A model generated the notes under the pieces. It saw only the letters and a list, made by a program, of their open reading frames with translations, was not told the origin of the DNA and searched no databases. Source: Paracoccaceae bacterium (GTDB lineage Bacteria; Pseudomonadota; Alphaproteobacteria; Rhodobacterales; Rhodobacteraceae). Taken from it: a stretch of DNA of 64,000 nucleotides. Below, in pieces: positions 33,333 through 41,284 of the stretch. Numbering within the stretch: position 1 is the stretch's first letter; each line of letters starts with the position of its first letter. The stretch spans positions 248,001 to 312,000 of the forward strand of contig WGNF01000003.1 of assembly GCA_016124615.1 (NCBI GenBank), in the 5' to 3' direction. A program made the position numbers and the translations under genes.

Positions 33333-35222
33333 ATGAAAACCTCTATCGCCACCGTGTCGCTGTCGGGCGACCTGCGCGACAAGCTGATCGCCATCGCCGC
33401 CGCGGGCTTTGACGGGATCGAGATCTTCGAGACCGATTTCGTCGCCTTCGACGCCAGCCCGCGCGAGGTGGGCGCGATGGTGCGCGACGCCGGGCTGGAG
33501 ATTTCGCTGTTCCAGCCGTTCCGCGATTTCGAGGGGATGCCCGGCGCGGCGCGGGCGCGGGCGTTCGAGCGGGCCGAGCGCAAGTTCGACCTGATGGGCG
33601 AACTGGGCACCGATCTGGTGCTGGTCTGTTCCAACGTCTCGCCAGAGGCGCTTGGCGGCATCGACCGGGCCGCCGACGATTTCCGCGAGCTGGGCGAACG
33701 GGCCGCCGCGCGCGGCATCCGCATCGGGTTCGAGGCGCTGGCCTGGGGCCGCCACATCAACGACCACCGCGACGCGTGGGAGGTGGTGCGGCGCGCCAAT
33801 CACCCCAACGTCGGCCTGATCCTTGACAGTTTCCACACGCTCGCGCGCAAGATCGACCCCGACACGATCCGCCGCATTCCGGCCGACCGTATCTTTTTCG
33901 TGCAGCTGGCCGATGCGCCGAAGATCGACATGGACCTGCTCTACTGGTCGCGCCACTTCCGCAACATGCCGGGGCAGGGCGATCTGGACGTGACCGGCTT
34001 CATGCGCGCGGTGGCGGCGACCGGCTATGACGGCGTGCTGAGCCTTGAGATCTTCAACGACCAGTTCCGCGGCGCCTCGGCCCGTTCCATCGCCGTCGAT
34101 GGTCGCCGCTCGCTGCTGGCGCTGGCCGACCGGGTGAAGCGGCAGGAACCGGCGGCGGCGCTGTCGGTGCCGGAGATGGCGGACCGGGTGGCGGTGACCG
34201 GCGTCGAATTCATCGAATTCGCCAGCGAGGGCACCGAGGCCGCAACGCTGGGCGCGATGCTGACGGCGCTGGGGTTCAGCCGCTCGGGGCGGCATGTCTC
34301 GAAAGCGGTCGACCTGTGGACGCAAGGGGCGATCCATCTGGTCGTGAACACCGAAACCGACGGCTTTGCCCACGCCTCTTACGTGCTGCACGGCACCAAT
34401 GTCTGCGATATCGGCCTTGCCGTCGCCGATGCCGCCGCCACCGCCGAACGCGCCCGTGGCCTTGGCGCCGACATGTTCGCGCAGCCGCTGGCGCCGGGGC
34501 AGCTGGCGATTCCGGCGATCCGGGGCATCGGCGGCTCGGTCCTGCATTTCCTTGACGCCAAGACCGACCTTGCCCGGGTGTGGGAGATCGAGTTCACCCC
34601 GCTGCCCGCCGCGCCGGGAACCGGGGTCGGCCTGTGCCGCATCGACCATATCGCGCAGTCGATGCGCTACGAGGAAATGCTGACGTGGCTGTTGTTCTAC
34701 ACCACCATCTTCGAAACCGCGAAGACGCCGATGGTGGATGTGGTCGATCCCGCGGGCCTTGTGCGCAGTCAGGCTATTGAAAGCCCCGATGGCGGTTTTC
34801 GCGTCACGCTGAACGGGGCGGAAAACACCCGCACGCTGGCGGGCCATTTTCTGGCGGAAAGCTTCGGCTCGGCGGTGCAGCATATCGCCTTCACCACTGA
34901 CGACATCTTTTCCAGTGCCGCAGCTTTGGCTGCCAACGGGTTCGAAACGCTGGCGATTTCGCCGAACTACTATGCCGACCTCGGGGCCCGCCTTGGGCTT
35001 GACGCCGAACTGGTCACGCGGCTGCGGGCGGCCAACATCCTTTATGACCGCGACGAGACCGGCGAATTCTTCCAGCTTTACAGCCGGACCTGGGGCGAGG
35101 GGTTTTTCTTCGAGATCGTGCAGCGGCGCGGCGGCTATCGCGGCTATGGCGCCGTCAACGCGCCGTTCCGCATCGCCGCGCAGAAGCGCGGGATGCGGCC
35201 GACGGGAATGCCGCGGGCGTAG
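33333..35222 (+). CDS. quiC: 3-dehydroshikimate dehydratase fused to an HPPD-like VOC domain (QuiC type)
   Basis: Converts 3-dehydroshikimate to protocatechuate. The 629-residue protein is a fusion. Residues 1-270 form a sugar-phosphate isomerase/epimerase barrel with the metal-binding Glu (FEALAWGRH), Asp (LILDSFHTL), Gln (FVQLADAP) and Glu (LSLEIFND). Residues 290-629 resemble 4-hydroxyphenylpyruvate dioxygenase, with a plausible iron triad His (CRIDHIAQS), His (VQHIAFTTDD) and Glu (FFEIVQRRGG). The start at 33333 follows GGGAGA. Activity of the second domain is not known from sequence. It is divergent from the GntR gene. Confidence 0.88.
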   Translation: MKTSIATVSLSGDLRDKLIAIAAAGFDGIEIFETDFVAFDASPREVGAMVRDAGLEISLFQPFRDFEGMPGAARARAFERAERKFDLMGELGTDLVLVCSNVSPEALGGIDRAADDFRELGERAAARGIRIGFEALAWGRHINDHRDAWEVVRRANHPNVGLILDSFHTLARKIDPDTIRRIPADRIFFVQLADAPKIDMDLLYWSRHFRNMPGQGDLDVTGFMRAVAATGYDGVLSLEIFNDQFRGASARSIAVDGRRSLLALADRVKRQEPAAALSVPEMADRVAVTGVEFIEFASEGTEAATLGAMLTALGFSRSGRHVSKAVDLWTQGAIHLVVNTETDGFAHASYVLHGTNVCDIGLAVADAAATAERARGLGADMFAQPLAPGQLAIPAIRGIGGSVLHFLDAKTDLARVWEIEFTPLPAAPGTGVGLCRIDHIAQSMRYEEMLTWLLFYTTIFETAKTPMVDVVDPAGLVRSQAIESPDGGFRVTLNGAENTRTLAGHFLAESFGSAVQHIAFTTDDIFSSAAALAANGFETLAISPNYYADLGARLGLDAELVTRLRAANILYDRDETGEFFQLYSRTWGEGFFFEIVQRRGGYRGYGAVNAPFRIAAQKRGMRPTGMPRA

Positions 35223-35225
35223 CGG

Positions 35226-35996
35226 TCAGATCAGCGCCTTGAACTCTGCCGCGATGCGCTTGGCGTGGCGCAGCAGGATCGCGGCATCGACATCGACGGC
35301 GGTAAAGACGGTGCCGATGCTCATGCAGGTGCGCACAAAGGCCGGGTCGAGCGTCAGGATGCCCGCCGGTTTGCCGGCCTTGCGGATGCGGCGGATCGCG
35401 TCTTCGATGGCGGTCACAACCTCGGGGTGGCCGGGGTTGCCGGGATGGCCCATCGTCGCGGCCAGATCGGCCGGGCCGATGAAGATGCCATCGACGCCAT
35501 CGACCGCCGCGATATCCTCGATCCGGTCCAGCGTGGCGGCGGTTTCGCATTGCACGATCAGGCAGATCTCGCGGTTGGCGTTCTGGGTGTAGTTTTCCAC
35601 GATGCCATAGCGCGTGGCCCGGGTGATGCCTGCCACGCCGCGCATCCCCTGCGGCGCATAGCGCACGGCGGCCACGGCGGCCTCGGCTTCCTCGACCGTC
35701 TGCACGTAAGGCACGATCAGCGACTGGGCGCCCGCATCCAGGATGCGCTTGATCAGCGCCGGGTCGTTGGCCGAGGGGCGCACGACCGATTGCACCGGAT
35801 AGGGCGCCGCCGCCTGCAGCTGTTCGAAGACCGAGATCGGGTCGCCGATGGCGTGTTCGGTATCGAACAAGAGCCAGTCGTAGCCGCAGGTGGCCAGCGC
35901 CTCGGCGGTGAAGGCCGAGGGCAGCGTGACCCAGAGGCCGATCTGCTGGCGGCCCTCGGCGATGGCTTTCTTGAAGGTGTTGACGGGTAGCTGCAT
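35226..35996 (-). CDS. HpcH/HpaI-family class II aldolase
   Basis: Metal-dependent pyruvate aldolase of 256 residues. The family segments are GLWVTLPSAFTAEALATCGY, DTEH, the Glu ligand in VQCETAATL and the Asp ligand in IFIGPADLAATMG. Members cleave 4-hydroxy-2-oxo acids such as 4-hydroxy-2-oxoheptanedioate or 2-keto-3-deoxyglucarate. The substrate here is unknown; an alternative retro-aldol step for a hydroxylated six- or seven-carbon diacid in this pathway is a reasonable guess. Converges with quiC, three bases apart, and heads away from the Gfo/Idh gene 20 bases upstream. Confidence 0.87.
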   Translation of the reverse strand: MQLPVNTFKKAIAEGRQQIGLWVTLPSAFTAEALATCGYDWLLFDTEHAIGDPISVFEQLQAAAPYPVQSVVRPSANDPALIKRILDAGAQSLIVPYVQTVEEAEAAVAAVRYAPQGMRGVAGITRATRYGIVENYTQNANREICLIVQCETAATLDRIEDIAAVDGVDGIFIGPADLAATMGHPGNPGHPEVVTAIEDAIRRIRKAGKPAGILTLDPAFVRTCMSIGTVFTAVDVDAAILLRHAKRIAAEFKALI

Positions 35997-36016
35997 GGCG
36001 GTCTCCTCGGGGTGGG

Positions 36017-37063
36017 TCAGGGGGTTGCGGGATCGGGTTGCATCGGATCGCCGCCCGATGCCGCCGAACGGTGGATCGCCGCGATCACGGCGAGCGTCGC
36101 CAGCCCCTCGTGGCCGGGCACCAGCGGCGGTTCCAGCCCTTGCACGACGCGGGCGAACTGGCGGATTTGCAGGATCAGCGGATCGTCGAGGCCAAAGGGC
36201 GTGCGGGTGGCCGACAGCGGCGCCCACCAGTTGCGCGCGCCGCCATCGTGCCAGCGCGTCAGCCCCGGCAGTTCCAGCGACCCCTCGGTGCCGCCGATCC
36301 GGTAGCAGGCGGCATCGGTCGCGGGATAGGCCGGGTTCTCGCGCGCCGTCAGCTCCCAGCTCCACGGCGACACGATGGTGTCGGAAACGCTCGCGGTGCC
36401 AAGCGCGCCGCTGGCGAAGGTGAACAGGATCGCGGCGGTTTCCTCGACCGGGTTGCCGCGTACCGCGTTCGTGGTCAGTGCGCGGACCGATGTGATCTCG
36501 CCGCACAGATGGCGCAGCAGGTCGACATCGTGGATCAGGTTGACAAAGACCGGCCCGGCGCCTGGTTCGCGCCGCCATGCGACGTCGAAATAATCGTCGG
36601 GCTTCGCCGCCCAGAACATCGCCTGCACCGCCACGATGCGGCCCAGCCTGCCCGCGTCGATCGTCGCTTTCGCCGCGGCGATCAGCGGGTTGTGGCGGCG
36701 GTGGTGGCCGACGGCAAGCGGTACGCCCGCCGCAGCGGCCGCCATGACCATCGCGCGGGCCGCGGCGACATCGGTGGTGATCGGCTTTTCCACCAGCACC
36801 GGCAGACCGGCGGCGATGCAGGCCATCGCGCCGCCCGCGTGCAGCGCGTTCGGCGTGGCGAGGATCACGCCATCCGGCCGGTCGGCGGCGATCATCGCCT
36901 CCAGCGTGGGGAACCAGCGCGCGCCCTGCGCCTCGGCCCAGTCGCGCGCCTCGGGCGCCGGATCCACCACCGCGTGCAGCCGTGCCGCGCCAGAAGCGGC
37001 GATCGCCGCGACATGGCGACGGCCGATCAACCCGGCCCCGGCGACGGCGAGCGCGGGCGTCAT
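36017..37063 (-). CDS. Gfo/Idh/MocA-family oxidoreductase
   Basis: NAD(P)-dependent dehydrogenase of 348 residues. The Rossmann part has [20 protein letters not shown] and the family's EKP motif (LVEKPITTD, catalytic Lys about residue 93), and the second domain has GHHRRHNPL and FVNLIHDVDLLRHL with the conserved Asp/His pair. Substrates in the family are polyols and cyclitols. Beside dehydroquinase and quiC it could oxidise quinate or a related cyclic alcohol, or less likely serve as a LigC-type semialdehyde dehydrogenase, which usually lacks the EKP Lys. The stop of aroQ is one base away. Confidence 0.8.
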   Translation of the reverse strand: MTPALAVAGAGLIGRRHVAAIAASGAARLHAVVDPAPEARDWAEAQGARWFPTLEAMIAADRPDGVILATPNALHAGGAMACIAAGLPVLVEKPITTDVAAARAMVMAAAAAGVPLAVGHHRRHNPLIAAAKATIDAGRLGRIVAVQAMFWAAKPDDYFDVAWRREPGAGPVFVNLIHDVDLLRHLCGEITSVRALTTNAVRGNPVEETAAILFTFASGALGTASVSDTIVSPWSWELTARENPAYPATDAACYRIGGTEGSLELPGLTRWHDGGARNWWAPLSATRTPFGLDDPLILQIRQFARVVQGLEPPLVPGHEGLATLAVIAAIHRSAASGGDPMQPDPATP

Positions 37064-37064
37064 C

Positions 37065-37508
37065 CTATGCCTCGGTCACAAGCCGCGCGGCGCGGCGCAG
37101 CGCGAGGCTGTAGCCCTGGGTGCCGAAGCCCGCGATGACGCCCTCGGCCCGCAGCGAGACGTAGGAGTGATGGCGGAACGCCTCGCGCTTGTGGACGTTG
37201 GAGATATGGACCTCCAGCACCGGCCCCTCGAAGGTGTTCAGCGCGTCGAGGATGGCGACCGAGGTATGGGTGAAGGCGCCGGGGTTGATGATGATCGCGG
37301 CGGCGGCCTCGCGCGCCTCATGCACCCAGTCGATGATCTCGTATTCGCGGTTCGACTGGTGGAAGCGGATCGCCAGACCCAGCTCGCCAGCCAGCGCGCG
37401 CACATCGGCCTCGATATCGGCAAGGGTTTCGTGGCCGTAGATCTCGGGCTGGCGTTTGCCCAGCAGGTTCAGGTTGGGGCCGTTCAGGATGAAGACGGTC
37501 GGTTTCAT
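37065..37508 (-). CDS. aroQ: Type II 3-dehydroquinate dehydratase
   Basis: Dodecameric dehydroquinase that interconverts 3-dehydroquinate and 3-dehydroshikimate. In 147 residues the family motifs are complete: [17 protein letters not shown] with catalytic Arg and Tyr, [33 protein letters not shown] and [20 protein letters not shown] with the catalytic His region. GAGGAG precedes the ATG. Its place among quinate-type genes points to a catabolic role (QuiB-like) rather than aromatic amino acid synthesis. Confidence 0.94.
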   Translation of the reverse strand: MKPTVFILNGPNLNLLGKRQPEIYGHETLADIEADVRALAGELGLAIRFHQSNREYEIIDWVHEAREAAAAIIINPGAFTHTSVAILDALNTFEGPVLEVHISNVHKREAFRHHSYVSLRAEGVIAGFGTQGYSLALRRAARLVTEA

Positions 37509-37517
37509 GGGCTCTCC

Positions 37518-38231
37518 TCAGGGGCGGTTCAGGTCGGGCAGGGTTGCCGCGAGGGCGTCGCGCAGTTCGGCCCCGGATTGCGCGATATGGCTGGCCAGCA
37601 GGGCGACGGCCTCGGCGCTGTGCCGGGCGGTGGTGGCGGCGGCGAGGGCGGCATGGTCGGTCGCCGCGTCGCGGTCGGCGCGCCCGGCGGGGTGCGGCAG
37701 GCGGTGGTAGCGTTCGTCCAGCAGGTGCAGGCGCTGGCAGAAGCCGATCAGCATCGGCATTCCGCAGCCCTCGATCAGCGCAAGGTGAAAGCGGGCATGG
37801 GCCGCTTCCCACGCATCGGTGCTGGCGCTGTCGGCCCCGGCGCGCGGCGTGCGGGTCAGCCGGTGCAGCGCGGCCATGACCGCGCCTTCCCACTCGATGG
37901 TGCCGCGCTCGATCGCCAGACCCAGCGCAAGCGGTTCCAGTTCGGCGCGCAGCCGGATCACCTCGTCAAGGTTGGCGCGCGACACCGGGGCGACGTGGTA
38001 GCCGCGCTGATCCTCCAGCTCCACCAGCCCCTCGGCCAGCAGCCGGGTCATCGCTTCGCGCACCGGGGCCAGCGACACGTCCAGCCGCTCGCGCAGCCGG
38101 TCAAGGTTCACCTTGGCGCCGGGCGCCAGCGCGCCGGACAGGATTTCACCGCGCAACTGCGCCGCCACGCGGCTGGCAATCGTCGCCTTGCGCGGATCGG
38201 GGGCGGGAAGTGCGGACGAGGGCGGGGCCAT
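37518..38231 (-). CDS. GntR/FadR-family regulator (second copy in island)
   Basis: 237 residues with an N-terminal winged helix (AAQLRGEILSGALAPGAKVN, then DVSLAPVREAMTRLLAEGLV) and a helical FCD effector domain with HARFHLALIEGC. It is not closely related to the first GntR protein. I start at the ATG at 38231; an ATG at 38333 would add 34 residues of non-conserved sequence across the operator region. First gene of the minus-strand set GntR-aroQ-Gfo/Idh-aldolase and divergent from the TRAP operon, so it probably controls both. Confidence 0.85.
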   Translation of the reverse strand: MAPPSSALPAPDPRKATIASRVAAQLRGEILSGALAPGAKVNLDRLRERLDVSLAPVREAMTRLLAEGLVELEDQRGYHVAPVSRANLDEVIRLRAELEPLALGLAIERGTIEWEGAVMAALHRLTRTPRAGADSASTDAWEAAHARFHLALIEGCGMPMLIGFCQRLHLLDERYHRLPHPAGRADRDAATDHAALAAATTARHSAEAVALLASHIAQSGAELRDALAATLPDLNRP

Positions 38232-38312
38232 GCGAACGATTCGGCTGAACGAGGGTTGCGGGCAGGGTGCCAGTGTCACCGGGCAGCGCAAGGGGATTGC
38301 GAAGAAGCATAG

Positions 38313-38352
38313 ATAACATGTTTCATCATTCATACTGCCGATAATCGATTAT
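38313..38352. promoter_or_regulatory. Palindromes in the divergent GntR/TRAP control region
   Basis: A perfect 12-bp palindrome ATAATCGATTAT (38341-38352) and an 8-bp palindrome AACATGTT (38315-38322) lie in an AT-rich patch between the GntR gene and the TRAP receptor gene. They are candidate operators for the GntR protein acting on both promoters. Confidence 0.5.
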
Positions 38353-38446
38353 AGCTAGACTCGATTTGCAACCTGTGCGATGTAACAGTCGATGAGGGCA
38401 GCGGAGGAACCGCGTCCGCGCATCCATTCTCTGGGAGGAGACCGCC

Positions 38447-39448
38447 ATGACCACGACCATCAGCCGCCGCACCCTGCTGGCCGCGACTGCCGCGGGCGCA
38501 TTCGTCGCCGCGACCCGCGCCAGCTTTGCCCAGGACAAGCCGACCATCCGCATGTCGGGCCCGATGACGCCGACCGACCAGCGCGCCGTCGCGCTGACCG
38601 ACATCTTTGGCCCCGCCATCGCCGGTTTCGCCACGTTCGAGCCGCACTGGAACGCCACGCTGTTCAAGCAGGGCACCGAGCTGGCCGCCATCGCGCGCGG
38701 CAACCTCGACATGTCGGTGACCTCGGCGCAGGAACTGGCGCAGATCATTCCGGACTGGTCGATCTTTACCGCGGGCTACCTGCTGAAGGATGCCGCGCAT
38801 CAGGTGAAGGTGTTCAACGCGCCGTTCATGGACGCGATGAAGAAGGGCGTCGAAGACAAGCTGGGGGTGAAGCTGCTGTCGGTCATGTACCTCGGCCGCC
38901 GCCAGTTGAACCTGCGCCAGAGCCGCGCGCAGCTTGACGTGAAGACGCCGGACGACCTGAAGGGCATGAAGCTGCGGATGCCGGGCACCGAGGCGTGGCA
39001 GTTCCTGGGCAGCGCGCTGGGGGCGAACCCGGTGCCGGTTGCCTTCACCGAGGTTTATACCGCGCTGCAGACCGGCGCCATCGACGGCCAGGACAACCCG
39101 CTGCCGACCGACAAGGACTCGAAGTTCTACGAGGTCACCAAGCAGATCTGCATGACCTCGCACCTGTGCGACCAGAACTACATCGCCTTCTCGAAAAAGC
39201 TGTGGGACAAGCTGAGCCCGGCCGATCAGGCCACGCTGCAAAAGGCCGCCGACGACGCCAGCGATAGCGCCCGGCAGGCGCAGCTGAAGCTGGAAAGCGA
39301 TCTGGCGCAGTTCTTCAAGGATCAGGGGCTGGACGTCTACGAACCCGACGTCGACGCCTTCCGCAAGCATGTGCAGGCCGCCTACCTCAGCTCTGACTTC
39401 TCGAAGAGCTGGCCGAAGGGCATGGTCGATCAGGTCAACGCGCTCTGA
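38447..39448 (+). CDS. TRAP transporter solute-binding protein (DctP family)
   Basis: Periplasmic receptor of 333 residues. The N-terminus ISRRTLLAATAAGAFVAATR is a twin-arginine-type signal, cleaved near SFAQ. The mature protein has the DctP fold with the carboxylate-binding Arg region LKGMKLRMPGTEAW and the following ALQTGAIDGQDNPL. GGAGGAG precedes the ATG. Ligand is not identifiable from sequence; an organic acid such as quinate, shikimate or protocatechuate is inferred from neighbours. First gene of a P-Q-M transporter operon. Confidence 0.92.
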   Translation: MTTTISRRTLLAATAAGAFVAATRASFAQDKPTIRMSGPMTPTDQRAVALTDIFGPAIAGFATFEPHWNATLFKQGTELAAIARGNLDMSVTSAQELAQIIPDWSIFTAGYLLKDAAHQVKVFNAPFMDAMKKGVEDKLGVKLLSVMYLGRRQLNLRQSRAQLDVKTPDDLKGMKLRMPGTEAWQFLGSALGANPVPVAFTEVYTALQTGAIDGQDNPLPTDKDSKFYEVTKQICMTSHLCDQNYIAFSKKLWDKLSPADQATLQKAADDASDSARQAQLKLESDLAQFFKDQGLDVYEPDVDAFRKHVQAAYLSSDFSKSWPKGMVDQVNAL

Positions 39449-39461
39449 GCGGGCGGCGGCC

Positions 39462-39989
39462 ATGATGCGTCTGCTTCTGTGGCTGCGGGCGAGGGCCGAG
39501 AACGTGGCGGTGGCAATGCTCACCGCCATGTTCGCAACCTTCCTTCTGCAGATCTTCGCGCGCTATGTGCTGCCGTTCCCGATCGGTTGGACGCAGGAAC
39601 TGTGCTCGACCCTCTGGCTCTGGATCGTGTTCTGGGTCGGGGCCTTCTGCCTGGACGACCGCGACCACATCAAGTTCGACACGCTTTACCTGATGGGCGG
39701 GCTGCCGCGGCGGCGGGTCTTTGCGCTGATCTCGGCGCTGGCCATCGTCGGCGGCATGGCGTGGTCGGCGATCGACACCTGGGGTTTCGTCAGCTTCTAC
39801 ATGATCCAGCGCAGCCCGACGATGTCGATCCCGCTGGGCTACGTGTTCTCGATCTACGGGGTGTTCCTGATCCTGATGATGCTGCGCTACGCGGTGCGCG
39901 CCATCGCGCTGATCCGCGGCGGATCGCCCGATGCGGTCTTTCCCGGTCATGATGCCCTGATCGAGGGTGAAGAGGTGCACCTGCAATGA
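39462..39989 (+). CDS. TRAP transporter small permease (DctQ family)
   Basis: 175 residues with four membrane helices, including QIFARYVLPFPIGWTQELCS, the typical DctQ pattern. It bridges receptor and large permease. Two adjacent ATG codons (39462, 39465) are possible starts. The stop overlaps the next gene by ATGA. Confidence 0.9.
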   Translation: MMRLLLWLRARAENVAVAMLTAMFATFLLQIFARYVLPFPIGWTQELCSTLWLWIVFWVGAFCLDDRDHIKFDTLYLMGGLPRRRVFALISALAIVGGMAWSAIDTWGFVSFYMIQRSPTMSIPLGYVFSIYGVFLILMMLRYAVRAIALIRGGSPDAVFPGHDALIEGEEVHLQ

Positions 39990-41281
39990 GCTTTGCCTTC
40001 GCCGCCTGCCTTGCCATCCTGCTGTTGCTGGCTGCGCTGGGGATGCCCATTGCCTTCGCGATGATCCTGTCGGCCATCGGCTATGTCAGCTTTGCGCATC
40101 AGGATCTGTCGCTGCCTGCCGAACAGATGGTCTACGGGCTTTACGACAACTTCATCCTGCTGGCGGTGCCGCTGTTCATCGTGGCGGCCAACATCATGAA
40201 CGCGGGCACCATCAGCGACCGGCTGCTGAAGTTCTGCGTGGCGCTGGTCGGCCGGTTCCGCGGCGGGCTGGGGCTGGTGAACGTGGTCGCCAACATCATC
40301 TTTGCCGGCATGTCGGGCTCGGCGGTGGCGGATGCAGCGGGGCTTGGCAAGGTCATCATCGACATGATGCGCAAGGACGGCCGCTATCCGCCCGCCTATG
40401 CGGCGGCGATCACGGCGGCGGCCTCGACGATCGGGCCGATCATTCCGCCCTCGATCCCGATGGTGATGTATTCGCTGATTTCCGGCGCCTCGATCGGCGC
40501 GCTGTTCATGGCCGGGATCATTCCGGGCCTGTTCATGGGCGTCATGCTGATGGCGATGAACTGGTGGGCCGCCAAACGCCGTGGCTTCGGGCTGGACGAG
40601 CCGGTGCCGCTGGCCGAACTGCCCAAGCTGACGGTGAACGCGGTGCCCGCGCTGCTGATGCCGGCGATCCTGCTCTACGGCATCTACGGTGGCGTCACCA
40701 CGCCGACCGAGGCGGCGGCGGTGGCGGCGTTCTACGCGCTGATCCTGGCGGCGGTGTTCTACCGCGCGCTCAGCTGGCGCGGGTTTTACGAGATCATGCG
40801 CGGCTCGGCGGCTTCTTCCGCCTCGGTCGGGCTGGTGATCGGCGGGGCGCTGATCTTCAACTACATCGTCGCGTCCGAGAATATCCCGACCAAGGTCGCC
40901 GGGTTCATCGACGCGCTGCATGTGGGGCCGGTCGCCTTCATGCTGGTGGTCAATGCGCTGGTGCTGCTGCTGGGCTGCCTGCTGGACGCCTCGACGATCA
41001 TCCTGGTGATTGTGCCGCTGTTCATTCCGGCCTGCCATGTGATGGGGATCGACCTTGTCTATTTCGGCGTCATCATCGTGGTGAACTGCATGATCGGGCT
41101 GATCACGCCGCCCTATGGCATCGTGCTGTTCGTGCTGAACGGCATCACCGGCATCCCGCTGAAAGACATGATCCGCGAGGTCTGGATTTTCGTCGGCGTG
41201 CTGGTGCTGGCGCTGCTGGTGATGATCGTGCAGCCGGAAATCGTGCTGTGGCTGCCGCATCAATTTGGCTACAAGGGCTGA
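39986..41281 (+). CDS. TRAP transporter large permease (DctM family)
   Basis: Sodium-coupled transport subunit of 431 residues with about twelve hydrophobic segments and DctM signatures: GMPIAFAMILSAIGY, IFAGMSGSAVADAAGLGKV, ITAAASTIGPIIPPSIPMV and GLITPPYGIVLFVLNGITG. It overlaps the small permease gene by ATGA and is followed three bases later by the shikimate-dehydrogenase gene, tying uptake to metabolism. Confidence 0.93.
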   Translation: MSFAFAACLAILLLLAALGMPIAFAMILSAIGYVSFAHQDLSLPAEQMVYGLYDNFILLAVPLFIVAANIMNAGTISDRLLKFCVALVGRFRGGLGLVNVVANIIFAGMSGSAVADAAGLGKVIIDMMRKDGRYPPAYAAAITAAASTIGPIIPPSIPMVMYSLISGASIGALFMAGIIPGLFMGVMLMAMNWWAAKRRGFGLDEPVPLAELPKLTVNAVPALLMPAILLYGIYGGVTTPTEAAAVAAFYALILAAVFYRALSWRGFYEIMRGSAASSASVGLVIGGALIFNYIVASENIPTKVAGFIDALHVGPVAFMLVVNALVLLLGCLLDASTIILVIVPLFIPACHVMGIDLVYFGVIIVVNCMIGLITPPYGIVLFVLNGITGIPLKDMIREVWIFVGVLVLALLVMIVQPEIVLWLPHQFGYKG

Positions 41282-41284
41282 CCC

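Noticed and set aside
35997-36578. Upstream extension of the HpaI aldolase frame
   Set aside because: Runs through the Gfo/Idh gene in another frame; the aldolase fold starts at 35996.
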